Shown piece after piece: positions 1 through 10,512 of a DNA stretch of 64,000 nucleotides (the stretch's first letter is position 1; every line of letters begins with the position of its first letter). Location: NCBI GenBank assembly GCA_016719785.1, contig JADJYJ010000034.1, positions 1 to 64,000 of the forward strand. Direction: 5' to 3'. Position numbers and translations under genes: made by a program. Under the pieces are notes generated by a model. That model was not told where the DNA came from and made no database searches. It worked only from the letters and a program-made list of their open reading frames with translations. Origin of the DNA: Candidatus Amarolinea dominans (lineage in GTDB: Bacteria; Chloroflexota; Anaerolineae; SSC4; Amarolineaceae).

Positions 1-5
1 AGGAG

Positions 6-392
6 TTAGTAGATCAACATAGCCACCTCGAAGCGGTTACAGTTCTGCGGCATGTACGGATCGTGCAGCCACATCACCCTTGCGTGACAGATCGTCAAGT
101 GTTGCGGAATGGTCGGCGGTCTGCATGCGGATGAACCATGCTGGCTCATCGAGACGGACGCAGGCGTCCCGGCAGCTTGTGCCAGTAAAGCCTGGTGTCG
201 TGCGCGGTTGAGTGACAGCGTGAACTTCCCGCCGATAACTTTGGGCCGACCTCCCCTCCCGTACACGTGACAATTCTTGCGCCAACTCGCCATAACGGTG
301 CGAACCCTCATGCAGCTGAGGAAACGCACCATGTCCCAGTCACACTCACTCAGCCCTGCAGTCCACCCTTTCACCCCAACAACCTCCTCCAC
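6..392 (-). CDS. Uncertain 128-residue ORF beside recombinase wreckage
   Basis: An open frame of 128 codons that I do not recognise. A middle stretch (GRPKVIGGKF...ALLAQAAGTPAS) vaguely resembles the small ribbon-helix-helix or adaptor proteins that sit beside large serine recombinases, but this is only an impression. It lies next to a heavily decayed recombinase and a second frame overlaps it, so it may be non-coding or itself a decayed gene. No convincing ribosome binding site or domain was seen. Confidence 0.15.
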   Translation of the reverse strand: MEEVVGVKGWTAGLSECDWDMVRFLSCMRVRTVMASWRKNCHVYGRGGRPKVIGGKFTLSLNRARHQALLAQAAGTPASVSMSQHGSSACRPPTIPQHLTICHARVMWLHDPYMPQNCNRFEVAMLIY

Positions 393-649
393 TGCTCCAT
401 ATCAGGAGTCAGGATGTTCGGCCGAGTTCGCCTCACCCCTGCAGAGGCAGGCTGTGCTTGATTCTGGCACGCATCCTTGTCAAGGTCACAGAGCGGAGGC
501 CAGCCATGACCAGCCCGACTCAAGATCTCAACCCGGCCATCTGGCTCGTCGGGTGCCAGGTCTACATCTGCCAGTCCACTCCCGGTCAGGCTGCAGCACT
601 TTGGAGAGCCGTGGACTCTGCAATACCAACTCGCCCAACGTTGTCAGTC

Positions 650-2700
650 AGCCTGGTTGGCCCGTGAGCAGGTGCAGACGCTGACGATGACCTGGGCAAT
701 CCGGCATCTCCAGCGCCGAGTGGGACCGGCTTTCAGACGTTGGTTACCGCCGTCGGCCTTCGCCCAGGTTGGCATCATTTGGTCACCGGAACTCTCGCTT
801 CTGGCCCGCAACTGCGCTGACTGGTATAGGCTTCGATCTGGCCTCTCTGCCACTCTTGATCTCCGATTCCGCTGGAATCTACGACCCGTCTGTTCGATGA
901 CCGTCTGGCTGTTCGGCCTCAAGGGCACTTCGCCGAAGCCTGCGGGACAACATGCGCACCCACCTGACCTGCCGCCACTTCAACAAAGCCAGACGCGGCG
1001 AACCTTGCCTTACGTCTGCCGGGGGGTATGATCGGCTTGCAGATGGCCGAGTCGTGCTGACCGCCGACCGCCAGGTGCAGGACGCCATCCGCCTGGTCTT
1101 TGCGCTCTTCGCCACTCGGGCAGTGGCAACGCATCCTGCACTACCGCCACGACCACCAACCGACCCTGCCGTACCTGACATCTGATGAGTTAGTGGCGGC
1201 TGGTGGCGTGTCAGGGCCGATTTTACCGAACTATCTATCAGATATTGAAACGTCCCATCTATGCTGGCGTCTATGCCTATGGTCGTACGCAGGGTCAACA
1301 CCTGCCGGGCAGCCAGGGGCAAAGCGCGCCTGGCAGCGATTGCCGCAGGAAAAATGGATTGTGCTCAAACCCGACGCCCACGAGGGCTACACCACCCGGG
1401 CTGAGTGCCTGAGAACCAAACAACTGGCCGAAAATCGTCAGTTCGCGCCCGCGGGCCAGCGCCGACCGGCGCGGGAAGGGGCGGCCCTCGCGTAAGGCAT
1501 CGCCTTGTGCGCTCGCTGTGGCTGCCCGCTGCACCTGCGCATTCCCGCAACAACGATTCATGTCTGCGAGGCGCTCAGCCAAGCCCTGGCCCAGCCCTCG
1601 CTGCCAACGTTTCGGCGTGACGTACGGGGATGTCGCCGTTGGCGAGCTTCCGTTAGCCGCCGTGCAACCGGCTCGCTAACTCGAATTACATTGCGGCCAG
1701 CCAACGGCGCCGAGGCTGAACGTCAGCAGTTACAGCGCCATTGGCTTTGGCTGCCTGGAACACGCCTGCTACGAGGCCACCTCGCCCGTTTGCGCTACGA
1801 ACAGGTGAACTGGTGTCAACCGCCTGGTCGCCGCCGAGTTGGAACGACGGTGGGAAGAATAAACTTCGTCGCCGTTCGACAGCCGAGCGGGCCTGACTGT
1901 ACCACAAGCCGCAGCTTCGGCCACTCAGCAGCGCTGAACAGGCACAAATCCGCCGTCTGGCCAGCAAGATTCAGTTTGCCCTCTGGCATGCCCTGACTAA
2001 GGCAACGAACGGCGACCGCTAACGCTCGTTGCGCTCCGTCATCAAAAACCGTGACCTCGACAGTTTCCGTAGTCAGGTTGGCTTTACCGCATCCAGGTGT
2101 TGTGGCAGACCGGCGCCGCCACCAGAGGTGACAGTCCCACGCCCGCGTCCTGCTGGTTTCCATCGCCCCAATGTCGGCGCTGGCTCGGCTACGGGAGCTT
2201 GCTGCGACGGAGCTGGGACTATCGGATCGCCGAAATCCTGAACGCCGAAGGGCGGCAGACGGCGACGCATCACGCCCGACGAAAGAAACGTGCGTCAGAC
2301 GCGCATCGGGCATCGCATCCTCACTGCAGTGGTCTCCCGCCGCCAGGCAACCCGGCCTGCGCGTGAGATGGGTTACTCGGCAGCGGAGGCGGCGCAACAA
2401 CTCAACGTCTCGCTTGGCACGATCTCAGTATCAGATCGCTGCGGCCGACTGGTGGGTGAACAGCGTCAACCCATGCCCCGCTCTGGGTGCGCTCTGACAG
2501 AGGGCGGATCACCACTGCCAGCGGCGCCACAAGCTTCCGGACCTCCCAGATTTGATCCTCGAGGCCGACGCACCGTCCGCCTTGGGCCTCAGTCCTGAGC
2601 ATTCGCCAGCGGCAGGCGGGTACTCCTGCTCGCCTATCGCATCTGGCGCACGTCTGGCGCTGGTACATCCAGCGGCCACCCCAACCCATCCCCCAATCCT
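650..2700 (+). pseudogene. Decayed large serine recombinase, copy 1
   Basis: No single frame is long, but fragments in changing frames line up in the order of a large serine recombinase. The resolvase catalytic region lies at about 740-950 (LSLLARNCADWYRL, then a GLKGT-like segment). A recombinase-domain segment follows at about 1040-1110 (DRQVQDAIRLVFALF) and another at about 1220-1290 (QILKRPIYAGVYAYGRT). Next come a zinc-ribbon remnant near 1505 (CARCGCPL), a coiled-coil remnant near 1700-1980 (RRLASKIQFALWHALTKA), and a C-terminal helix-turn-helix piece at about 2360-2450 (YSAAEAAQQLNVSLGTISV). Such enzymes integrate or excise mobile elements. The gene is clearly dead, with many frameshifts and stops. 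It faces a second decayed copy downstream. Confidence 0.75.
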
Positions 2701-2804
2701 ACACTCACTTGAGGTGCATTATGCTGGACGTCAGTGTTGATTCCCCGACGTAGCTGTACCGATTCAGATTTTGCGGATCTTCCGGCCGGGGAACGATCGT
2801 ATCA

Positions 2805-5250
2805 TCACAATGCCCTCCTAACCTTGCAATTAGTATCACGCCTGATCTTGCAGGGGGACATCAATGCTGGATCATCCTGAATCCAGCACTGCTGTGTCCG
2901 TGGGTCGCGGGTCACGTATTCGGCTTCGATCTGACCGGTATGCAGCCGGCGGTAGACCCATAGCCTGACGCCCAGGCGTTGCGCCACGGGACGGTATGAT
3001 ATCCTCGCTAATGACCGGTCGAGGACCGGTTCGGCCGAGCCACCTGTATGCATGCCGAATCGTCGTCACGGCATCCTCCGCCACATCGCTGCGCCGTTGG
3101 AGTGGAAGCCCTCCTGACCCAGTTGCGCCGCAATCTGGGTGTCGTCCAGGCCCTGCGCATGCAATGCGCCCACTCGTTCCACCATCGCCGCATAGCCGTT
3201 GACGGTCGTTTGTACGCCGACCGGCGTCTGCACCTCGGGCCGGTGTAGTGGCCGGAGAGCCACACGATGCGCATATGCACCCGGTCGGCTATGTCTCGTC
3301 TCAGGATCACCCGTTCGACCAGGTTGCGCAGCAGGGTTTTGCGCTGTGCAGGTGTGCAACCTTCCCATACTGCGGGCAGGTGCGCCGAGAGGGGGCAAAT
3401 TGCTCACGCAGCTCAGCGTGATCTTCTGCGGCGCACTGGTTGCGTTCACGCCGCGCTGCGCCGTTTCCTCGACGTTGCGTAACTGGCGTAGCTTTTCCTC
3501 CCAGCGCTGCTCCAGTTCGCCCGCCACCAGCCGGTTCTCCGGTTCGACCTGGCTGTACTGCCGCTGCGCCCGCTGCGCTTCGTACCGGCTTGCTTTGACC
3601 TGTGCGGCCCATTGCGCCGTCAGCATTGTTCCTGTTCTGTGCGCGAGCCGCTAATACCTCTTGCCAGTACGTCGAGGTTGGCTGGCGCAGGGCCGCAAAG
3701 AAGGCTTGTGTGACCGCCGCGGCCCACCTTGGGCCCGTGAATCGTGGGACAGGCCGCCATGCCGTACCGGCGCCGCATGTTCTGGCACGGGTAGTGGTGA
3801 TAACCTCTTTTGTACATCACTTGACGATGGTAGCCGCAGTGTCCGCACACCGCCAGTCCTTGCAGCAAACCAGGCCCTTCCCGTGCTGCGCCCACTGCGA
3901 GATCTGCACCTGCCGGTGCGCCGTCCATTCTGACCAACTGCGCCTGGTCTGCTTCGTACTGCGCCCACGTAATGTAGGCCGGGTAGACGTCGCACACAAT
4001 GGCGATCCATTCCTCTTGCGGCCGACGCCCCCGCACGGCTGGCGGTCGCCCCGGCGTGTGGCGCCTTCGCCCATACACACAAACGCACCTGCATAGGCCG
4101 GATTGCGCACGATCTCGTAGATCGCCGTGTCTGTTGGTGGCTTCCACACGATCTCTCCAGCACTGCTCCATGCAGCTGGCGACGCGGTAGCAGCAGTTCT
4201 GCGCGCCGCAGGTAGTGCAACACCTGCCCGCAACTCCCCACCCGGCGAATTTTGCCAGCACCAACTCGATGCTCCCGCGCACCCGCCTGTCCGGGTCTTT
4301 TCTCCACCCGCCCGTCGGCGGCCCGTCCTGTCCCGCCGGCAACACCTGGCGGTACGCTCCCCGTTCCACTTGCCGCAGCCGTCCTCTTCCAATCGTTGTT
4401 TCCAGAATGTGGAGTTCTGCCTCACCATTGTCCCCTCCAGTCCCAACAAGAGCCGGTCGTTGAACTGCTGCGGATGGTAGACGCCGTCGTGGTCGGCAAT
4501 CAGCGTGTCGCATACAGCCGCCAAGTCAAGCAATGATACCAGTCTCCGTTGTTCCGCGCAAGGCGCGATACTTTGTAGCCGATGATGATGCCGACTTGCC
4601 CCATGCTGACTTCCGTCACCAGGCCGCTGGAATCCGCTCCGACTTGCGCTTGTCGCTGCCTGAGCGCCCTTGATCTTCGTCTATCACCTCGATGCGCTCT
4701 GCCGACCACCCTCAACCCAATCGCCCGCCCCACCATCTGCCGTTGGTTGACCTGGTTCTCCGGGTTGCGTACCACTTGCGGGAGCGTGATTGCCGAATAT
4801 AGACGTAAGCCATCCGGTTGCTGGCGCTTCCGCTCACTTTGCCGGGACCCTTCACGCTGGCTCATCGCACCGCCCCTCGTCCAGCCGCTCCCGGCAGACC
4901 TATGCCACGATCCGACGCACGCGCTCCTGTTGCGCCCGTCATACCTCTCACACTGCGCCGGTGCCATCAGACTCGATGGCACCGGCCGCAGTCCCGTCTG
5001 CCCTCCTCTCATCTGGGCATCCATCTGCTGCGTCCCTTCTGGCCCGGCGATGATCGCCGTAGTAGTGCCAGCAATTGTCGCACAGAATGCCAGCCGAGGG
5101 GACACGAGGTACGTGGTTGCGCCAGGTTGCTCTGGTCGGTCACGCCCACAGGGAGCCAGCGGCGTATGCCAGGGGCCTGTTCGACCTCGAACCAGGTTTG
5201 ACCGGGTCTTTCGTGGGTCGCGAGCAGCGGCATCGTCCGTCCGCAATAGG
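2805..5250 (-). pseudogene. Decayed large serine recombinase, copy 2
   Basis: On the minus strand the same family is read in pieces. The catalytic serine-recombinase core is at about 4620-4440 (GYKVSRLARNNGDWYHC, then DTLIADHDGVYHPQQFNDRL). A recombinase-domain segment follows, then a zinc-ribbon region at about 3860-3750 (CGHCGYHRQVMYKRGYHHYPC). A coiled coil lies near 3560-3470 (QVEPENRLVAGELEQRWEEK), and a C-terminal helix-turn-helix at about 3000-2870 (VAQRLGVRLWVYRRLHTGQI). Frames change several times, so the gene is inactive, but the core motifs are better kept than in copy 1, suggesting later decay. The order of domains is the same as in copy 1, and the two copies converge near 2700-2800. 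Confidence 0.78.
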
Positions 5251-5309
5251 TGGGCGGGCCGGTGACGGTAATAACGTCCGCAGAGAAAACAGGTTGTGAT
5301 GCTTGGGGT

Positions 5310-6400
5310 GTAGTTTGTTGGTTACAGCACGATCGTATCTGCGGCGAGAAATCGCCCGATGAGCGGGTCGTACCAGCGGGACTGGTAGAAATACAACGCC
5401 GTGCCGCTGTCCCATCGCTGTCCGGTGAAGCGGTAGGTCGTCACCTGGTTGTTAGCGTTGTAACGCGCCATGCCAGGGGATAGTAGCGCAGTCGGTCACG
5501 CGGTGCCGTTCTGATCCAGCGTGATGGCCGTGGAACCGAGATGATCCGTCAGCAGGTAGTTCACCGCCGCGCTGGTGTTATGGCGCACCGCCACCCGCTG
5601 CCCGCCGACGTAGCATTTGCTCTCACGTGAACGTGAGGTTGTCGAACAGCACGTTCAAGTTCATCGGTGCGCAGCGAGACGAAACTGCGCTCTTCACGGC
5701 GGTCGTCCGTCCACGCACCCAGGTTGCCGCCATTCCGCCACAGGTCGAAGCGCCCGGTCAACGGATCGTAGCTCACCTTGTAGCTGTGCGTCTGTTCGGC
5801 CGCATTCGCCGCAGCGAAACTGACGCGCAGCGTGGCGACGTTGCCAGCGTTCTCGTAGATGCGCACATGCGTCGCATCCTGCCAGATGCGGTAGCTGTTG
5901 CCGCGCTGGCTCCCGCTGGCCGCCGAGGCGAACAGGTACAGCCCGGCGCTCGTCCTGCTGGTGTAGGTCGCTGTCCACTCGTAGTTCAGCGCCGCGGTTT
6001 GTCCGAAGGCGAGATTAGCGTTGGTGTTGCTGCTCGTCGCTTCTGGCGATAGCCGCCACTCCGTCACCGCCCACGTCCCGCTGCTTGCCGTCCAGCCCTG
6101 CGCCTGCCCGTCGTTGAAGTCCTCCAGGTACGCAGCCGCTCGTAGTAGTTGCCAACATAAACGGTCGTGGTGCTGCTGCCGCTCGTCTCCTGACGCGCGC
6201 CCCATCCCCCGTCGTAGACGTAGCTGGCGGTTGCCCCGCCGCTCATGCCGGTCAGCCGATTCTCGGCGTCGTAGGTCAACGTGATGTCCTGACCGCCATC
6301 GATGCGCCGCGTGGCGTTGCCGTTGGGGTCGCGCCAATCCACCCGGTCTGTGGGCCTCGGGAGGTTGGTGCGCCAGCGTAGCCGCGCGATGGGGACTCCT
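5310..6400 (-). pseudogene. Orphan RHS C-terminal module with inserted LamG-like domain
   Basis: This starts with an RHS repeat (LTYDAENRLTGMSGG, SYVYDGG) and then carries an inserted beta-sandwich-like segment of about 150 residues (YLEDFNDGQAQGWTASSGTW... onwards) of the LamG/concanavalin type. It ends with RHS-core remnants that give the hallmark WYDP and GRFL region near 5400-5330. DNA at 5330-5460 and 6230-6320 is visibly similar to 7990-8110 and 8400-8490 of the full RHS gene upstream. It therefore appears to be a displaced spare tip of that gene. There is no start or translocation domain, frames shift several times, and it ends abruptly next to recombinase debris. Similar orphan modules are known downstream of polymorphic RHS toxins. 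Confidence 0.7.
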
Positions 6401-6424
6401 GCCGTTTTCCGTAGCTGATGGATA

Positions 6425-7266
6425 TCATGGGAAGCGGGCTTGAGACGGACTGCTTGACTGAAAGTACAGAGTGTGTGCGCTAACTTTGGTCTCGCCGTTT
6501 CTGTCTCCCCATTCTTCTGGATCACCATACGCTTGATATACAATCGAGAATAGTCCTACCCCGGCATCCTCAGCTTGGCTCATCATCTCAACCGCTTGCT
6601 GGTAAACAATGGGAATGCGTTCGTACCAGTAGTCAGGGTTGAGATCCGGGGAGATGTGAGCGTTGGCTGCAGAGACGTTGGGTGGCAGCTCAATCCGTGT
6701 CCGCAGATCCTCTTCAAGCATGTGCTGGCCGACTAGCAATCGCTGATGTAATTTCTCCACTTTCTCCACCGGCAGCCAACCACAATAGGTGCTTCGGTCA
6801 GGTGCCATCAAATACCAATAGGGTACTGGTTTTCTATAGGAACTACCTCATTCAGGTTAATATTATATGGAACATTGGGTCTTGACAGTAAAACGGTTGG
6901 CAATCCTACTAGCACCTTCCATACATCCTCATCGGTCCACTTGAAGCTATGGAGCATGCACGATAGTTTGGGCCAGTCATATCCTAGTTCTACGCAGGGA
7001 CTCAGAAAGGTAGACAGAATGGTCAGGAACCAATTCCCCCACAGACCACCCTGATATCGTGGGTCGCGATCCCGGCCGAAATCTCCCATTTCGGTTCCCT
7101 TATCATGAAGAATCCAGTTTTTAGAACTGCCGACTTTGCGACGAATTTCAGCGACCCGTGCTCGGAGTGGCTCGGGATTGCCAGCATCCAGTTCTGCTGC
7201 CAGCGGAGTCGCAGCAGATTGAAAAGCGCGGTAATCAAACAGAAAGGCTGTATGTGCTAAGGACAT
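6425..7266 (-). CDS. Candidate RHS immunity protein, split by a probable 1-base frameshift
   Basis: The ATG at 7266 follows the RHS stop by 8 bases and has a ribosome site (AGGTGA). The first frame gives 152 residues and stops at 6808; a second frame (6811-6425) continues with 127 residues. Reading one extra A in the A4 run at 6833-6830 joins them smoothly through VVPIEKPVPYWYLMAPDRS, giving one soluble protein of about 278 residues. If the sequence is right as given, these are instead two genes overlapping by TGATG. I do not recognise the family. The position directly after an RHS toxin tip is that of an immunity protein, which would bind and block the toxin in the cytoplasm; this role is inferred from context only. 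The base composition is lower in GC than the neighbours, typical of exchangeable toxin/immunity cassettes. Confidence 0.55.
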
Positions 7267-7274
7267 GGATCACC

Positions 7275-8450
7275 TCATTCTGCTATCGGACGTCCGTTTC
7301 GCCAAATGCGGTCAAACGGTTTACCCCATTTACCTCCTGAAGAGTAAATCGTAGCGTGACCAAATGGCAGCTTAGTATCTTTCAGATAGTCCGGATCGGC
7401 CCAACCTCCCCATTGCTTGACATCGCCCACTGTCGTCTCTCGCACCCAATCGCCAGCACCTGGTCCCTCTTTTCTATTGGGGAATTGTTGTTTGGAACCC
7501 TGAACAGAGTCAGGGCCACACAGAGATGCAATCTGGCAAGACATACCCGTTTCCCACTGTTTTGTGCGCAAGGTATCAGGGAAGCCTCTAAATGCCCCTG
7601 TATCCGGGTCAGGACGACGTGAGAACTGGTACAAGATTTCATCGTCCGGTAGGTCATCCAACCGCTTGACTGCATCAGTGACGTCATCAACATGCGACAT
7701 CGCCTGAACTGCATCATCAGCGTGCGCTACCGCTTTCAGCGCATCGTCGCCATGCATCAAGGCCCGCACGAGTACGCCGCCCCCTGCGATTACAGGCAAA
7801 ATCGTGGTGACGCCATCGGCCACCAATGATAGCCCATTTGTCCAATTCAGGCCATTGGTTTTTATGTCGTAGATGTCATAGGCGAGGAACGCGATGTCCA
7901 GCGCGGTTTTGAACCAATGGCGGAGGATCGTGTACCTGACAGGGTTATTGGCCGCGTAAGAGTGCCTGTTGAGCGATTGCGGATTTTCCGCCCCCGGCAC
8001 AATCGTATCCGCGCTCAGGAACCGTCCGACGGCGGGGTCGTACCAGCGGGACTGATAGAAATACAACGCCGTGCCGCTATCCCAGCGTTGACCGGTGAAG
8101 CGGTAGGTGGTTACCTGACTGCCCGGATTGTAACGCACCGCGCCGTAGGGATAGTAGCGCAACTCCGTCGTGCGATTGCCGGCGCTGTTCAGCGTCAGCG
8201 CCGTGGAGCCGAGATGATCGCCCAACAGATAGTTGATCGTGCTGGCCCCGGTGCGCATCGCGACGCGCGTCGCGCCGGCGTAATAATACTTCTTGACCGT
8301 GCCGTTGTCTATTTCGTAAGTGTTGCCCACGAAGACCCGCGTGACGCCGCTGATCGTCTCCTTGACCCGGTTGCCGTCGCCGTCGTACACGTAACTCGCC
8401 GTGACGCCCCCGGACATCGCGGTTAATCGGTTCTCGGCATCGTAGGTCAA
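7275..8450 (-). CDS. RHS protein 1, C-terminal core and putative toxin tip
   Basis: This 391-codon frame continues the RHS gene after frameshifts at about 8585 and 8540. Residues 1-170 are YD repeats and the RHS-associated core (LLGDHLGSTALTL, RWYDPAVGRFLSADTIV), the part that normally closes the protein shell and precedes autoproteolytic release of the tip. Residues 178-232 are hydrophobic, a usual pre-toxin linker. Residues 233-265 hold three degenerate 10-residue repeats around H-x-DD. The last 120 residues (about 7640-7275) contain FSRRPDPDTGAFRGF, two Cys at 305 and 311, and FGHATIYSSGGKW. I cannot assign this tip to a known toxin family. By architecture it is the effector domain of a contact-dependent or secreted polymorphic toxin. 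Confidence 0.8.
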   Translation of the reverse strand: MTYDAENRLTAMSGGVTASYVYDGDGNRVKETISGVTRVFVGNTYEIDNGTVKKYYYAGATRVAMRTGASTINYLLGDHLGSTALTLNSAGNRTTELRYYPYGAVRYNPGSQVTTYRFTGQRWDSGTALYFYQSRWYDPAVGRFLSADTIVPGAENPQSLNRHSYAANNPVRYTILRHWFKTALDIAFLAYDIYDIKTNGLNWTNGLSLVADGVTTILPVIAGGGVLVRALMHGDDALKAVAHADDAVQAMSHVDDVTDAVKRLDDLPDDEILYQFSRRPDPDTGAFRGFPDTLRTKQWETGMSCQIASLCGPDSVQGSKQQFPNRKEGPGAGDWVRETTVGDVKQWGGWADPDYLKDTKLPFGHATIYSSGGKWGKPFDRIWRNGRPIAE

Positions 8451-8544
8451 CGTGACATCTTGACTGCCGTTGATGCGCCGGGTGGCGTTGCCGTTGGCGT
8501 CATACCAGTACTTCTGATAGCCTGCCGTCGTCCCCCAACATGGG

Positions 8545-10281
8545 TCACAGCATGCTTGTGTGCGCCATTCTGATAAAGCATTGATTCTGCGTCGTGCTCT
8601 CGAAGTGGGTCAGGTTGCCGATGGCGTTGTAGCCGTAGTTCTTCTGGCTGTAACCGCCGTAGCCCGTGGCGCCACTGGCCTGCGCGGTGCTCAGACGGTG
8701 CAGCGCATCGTAGCTGAAGCTCTGCGTCTGGGTGGCCGGCGGCGTTGGCGGAGGGCCGTTGTAGGCTGCGATGTCAATGATGCTCAACACGTTGCCGGCG
8801 TCATCGTAGGTGTAGCTGATGTTCTGCAGATTGGTGTAGGGGGACGCGTTGCCGGTCTTCAGCGTCACCAGCCGGAAGTTCTCGGCCGCGGTGTAGGTGT
8901 AGAGCTGCTGCACCACTCCCGTCGTGCTGCCCAGCCAGCGTTCCGTCGTCTGGCCCAACGCGTTGTAGAGCGTCTCGCCCACATAGTAAGTGCTGCCGTT
9001 GCTCTGCACCTGGCGCAGCAACCCCTGGGTGGTGTAGGTGAAATTCACCTGCTCGCCCACCTGGCCCGCGTTGCCGCCAGGATACTTTTGCCACAGCGGC
9101 CGGTCGGCTGAGTCATAGCGCCAGGCCGTCACGAAGGCGCCGCCCCCTGTACCGCTGATCACCTGGGTCTCGGTGATCACCCGGCCGCGCAGATCATAGG
9201 CCCAGGCGCTGCTGCCCGATGGATCGTTCATGCCCGTGCGTCGGCCCTTGCCCAGGTTGCCGTTCGCCGTGCTGTCGTAGCTGAAGCCGACGGCATAAGC
9301 CCCGCTGCACGTCAGGGTGTCCAGGTTGCTGACGCCCGCATGATAGGTCTTGCCCACCAGCCGATTGTGGCCGTCGTAGTAGAAGCAGATCGCCTGGTAG
9401 CGCGCATCGCGCTGTTTCACCAGGTTGCCCGCCGCATCGTAGCGATACTGCCACGCGCCCATGTCCGGATCGTTCATGCTCGTCTTGCGGCCCAACAGGT
9501 CGTGGGTCAGCGTCGTCTGGTTGCTGGCGTGATCCTGCACCGTCAGCAGCCGGCCGGCCACGTCGTAGCTGTAGCGCGTGCGGTATTCGCTGCCCCAGGT
9601 AGGATTGGGCTGGCCGACCGGCCACGAACCGGTGCTCTCCGAGACGCTGCGCAGGTTGCCAAACACATCGGACGCACGGCGCACGAAGCGCCGGTTGGCG
9701 TCGATGGTGTAGACCACAGGCCGCGGGGCGCTGAAATCCGGGTCGGCCGGGTTGTATTCGACTGCGTAGCGGGTCTCGGTGGTCGAGCTGTCAGGCTGCG
9801 TGACCACCAGCGGCCGGCCCAGCGCATCATAGGTCGTCTGCGTCTTGGCCTGGCCCCAGTCCGGCGGCCGATACGCGCCGCCGGCGGCCGCATAGAAATA
9901 GGGGACGTTCTGTTGCTTGACCCCGCCCAACGGGTGATACTGCGTGCTGCCACGATGCTCTGGCTGTCGGACGCGGCCTCCTGCTGCGTCTGGATGACCT
10001 GCCCCAGGCCGTCGTAGAATGCCCAATCGTCCAGGTAGGTCACTGTGCCCGATGCGTCGCCGTTCTGATCGTCGCGCAAACTGTGTCTGACCGCCAGCGG
10101 CGCAGGGCTGTCGCTGTAGGCGTACTTCTCGGTGACCGGGTTCGCCCACCGCGCCCGGCTTGCGGATTTCGGTCACGCGGCCGAACACGTCATACGTCAG
10201 ACGGATCGCTGCGCTGTTGGGGTCGGTGCTGCGCTGCAACTGCCCCGCCAACCCGCTGCCGCCCACTTCGGCGCCGGTCAC
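8545..10281 (-). CDS. RHS protein 1, middle repeat region (frameshifted)
   Basis: A frame of 578 codons rich in YD/RHS repeats such as TYDALGRPLVVTQPDS, SYDVAGRLLTVQDHA and RYDAAGNLVKQRDA. Such repeats build the beta-cocoon that encloses the toxin. Between about 10140 and 9955 the repeat-like reading moves to another frame (DDWAFYDGLGQVIQTQ) and back, so this ORF is out of frame there. An upstream shift lies near 10315 in a GGC run, and downstream shifts lie near 8585 and 8540. The stop at 8545 is therefore not the natural end. It belongs to one gene with the pieces at 10513-13518 and 7275-8450. Confidence 0.8.
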   Translation of the reverse strand: MTGAEVGGSGLAGQLQRSTDPNSAAIRLTYDVFGRVTEIRKPGAVGEPGHREVRLQRQPCAAGGQTQFARRSERRRIGHSDLPGRLGILRRPGAGHPDAAGGRVRQPEHRGSTQYHPLGGVKQQNVPYFYAAAGGAYRPPDWGQAKTQTTYDALGRPLVVTQPDSSTTETRYAVEYNPADPDFSAPRPVVYTIDANRRFVRRASDVFGNLRSVSESTGSWPVGQPNPTWGSEYRTRYSYDVAGRLLTVQDHASNQTTLTHDLLGRKTSMNDPDMGAWQYRYDAAGNLVKQRDARYQAICFYYDGHNRLVGKTYHAGVSNLDTLTCSGAYAVGFSYDSTANGNLGKGRRTGMNDPSGSSAWAYDLRGRVITETQVISGTGGGAFVTAWRYDSADRPLWQKYPGGNAGQVGEQVNFTYTTQGLLRQVQSNGSTYYVGETLYNALGQTTERWLGSTTGVVQQLYTYTAAENFRLVTLKTGNASPYTNLQNISYTYDDAGNVLSIIDIAAYNGPPPTPPATQTQSFSYDALHRLSTAQASGATGYGGYSQKNYGYNAIGNLTHFESTTQNQCFIRMAHTSML

Positions 10282-10512
10282 GCCGTAATAGGTGTTGCTC
10301 GTCGTCGCGGGTTGCGCCGCCGCCCGCGCCGGGGGTGGTCGTCTGGGTCACCGGGTACGTCTTGAAGGTCGCATCGTACGCTGTGGTCGCCGTCGCGCCG
10401 GCCGCGTTGGTCTCGCCGGTGCGGTTGCCGTAGAGATCGTAGCTGTAGAGCGCCGGCCGCGCCCAGTCGGCCTGGTTGGCGCTATCGCAGGTCTTGGCCT
10501 GCCACACCTCCT

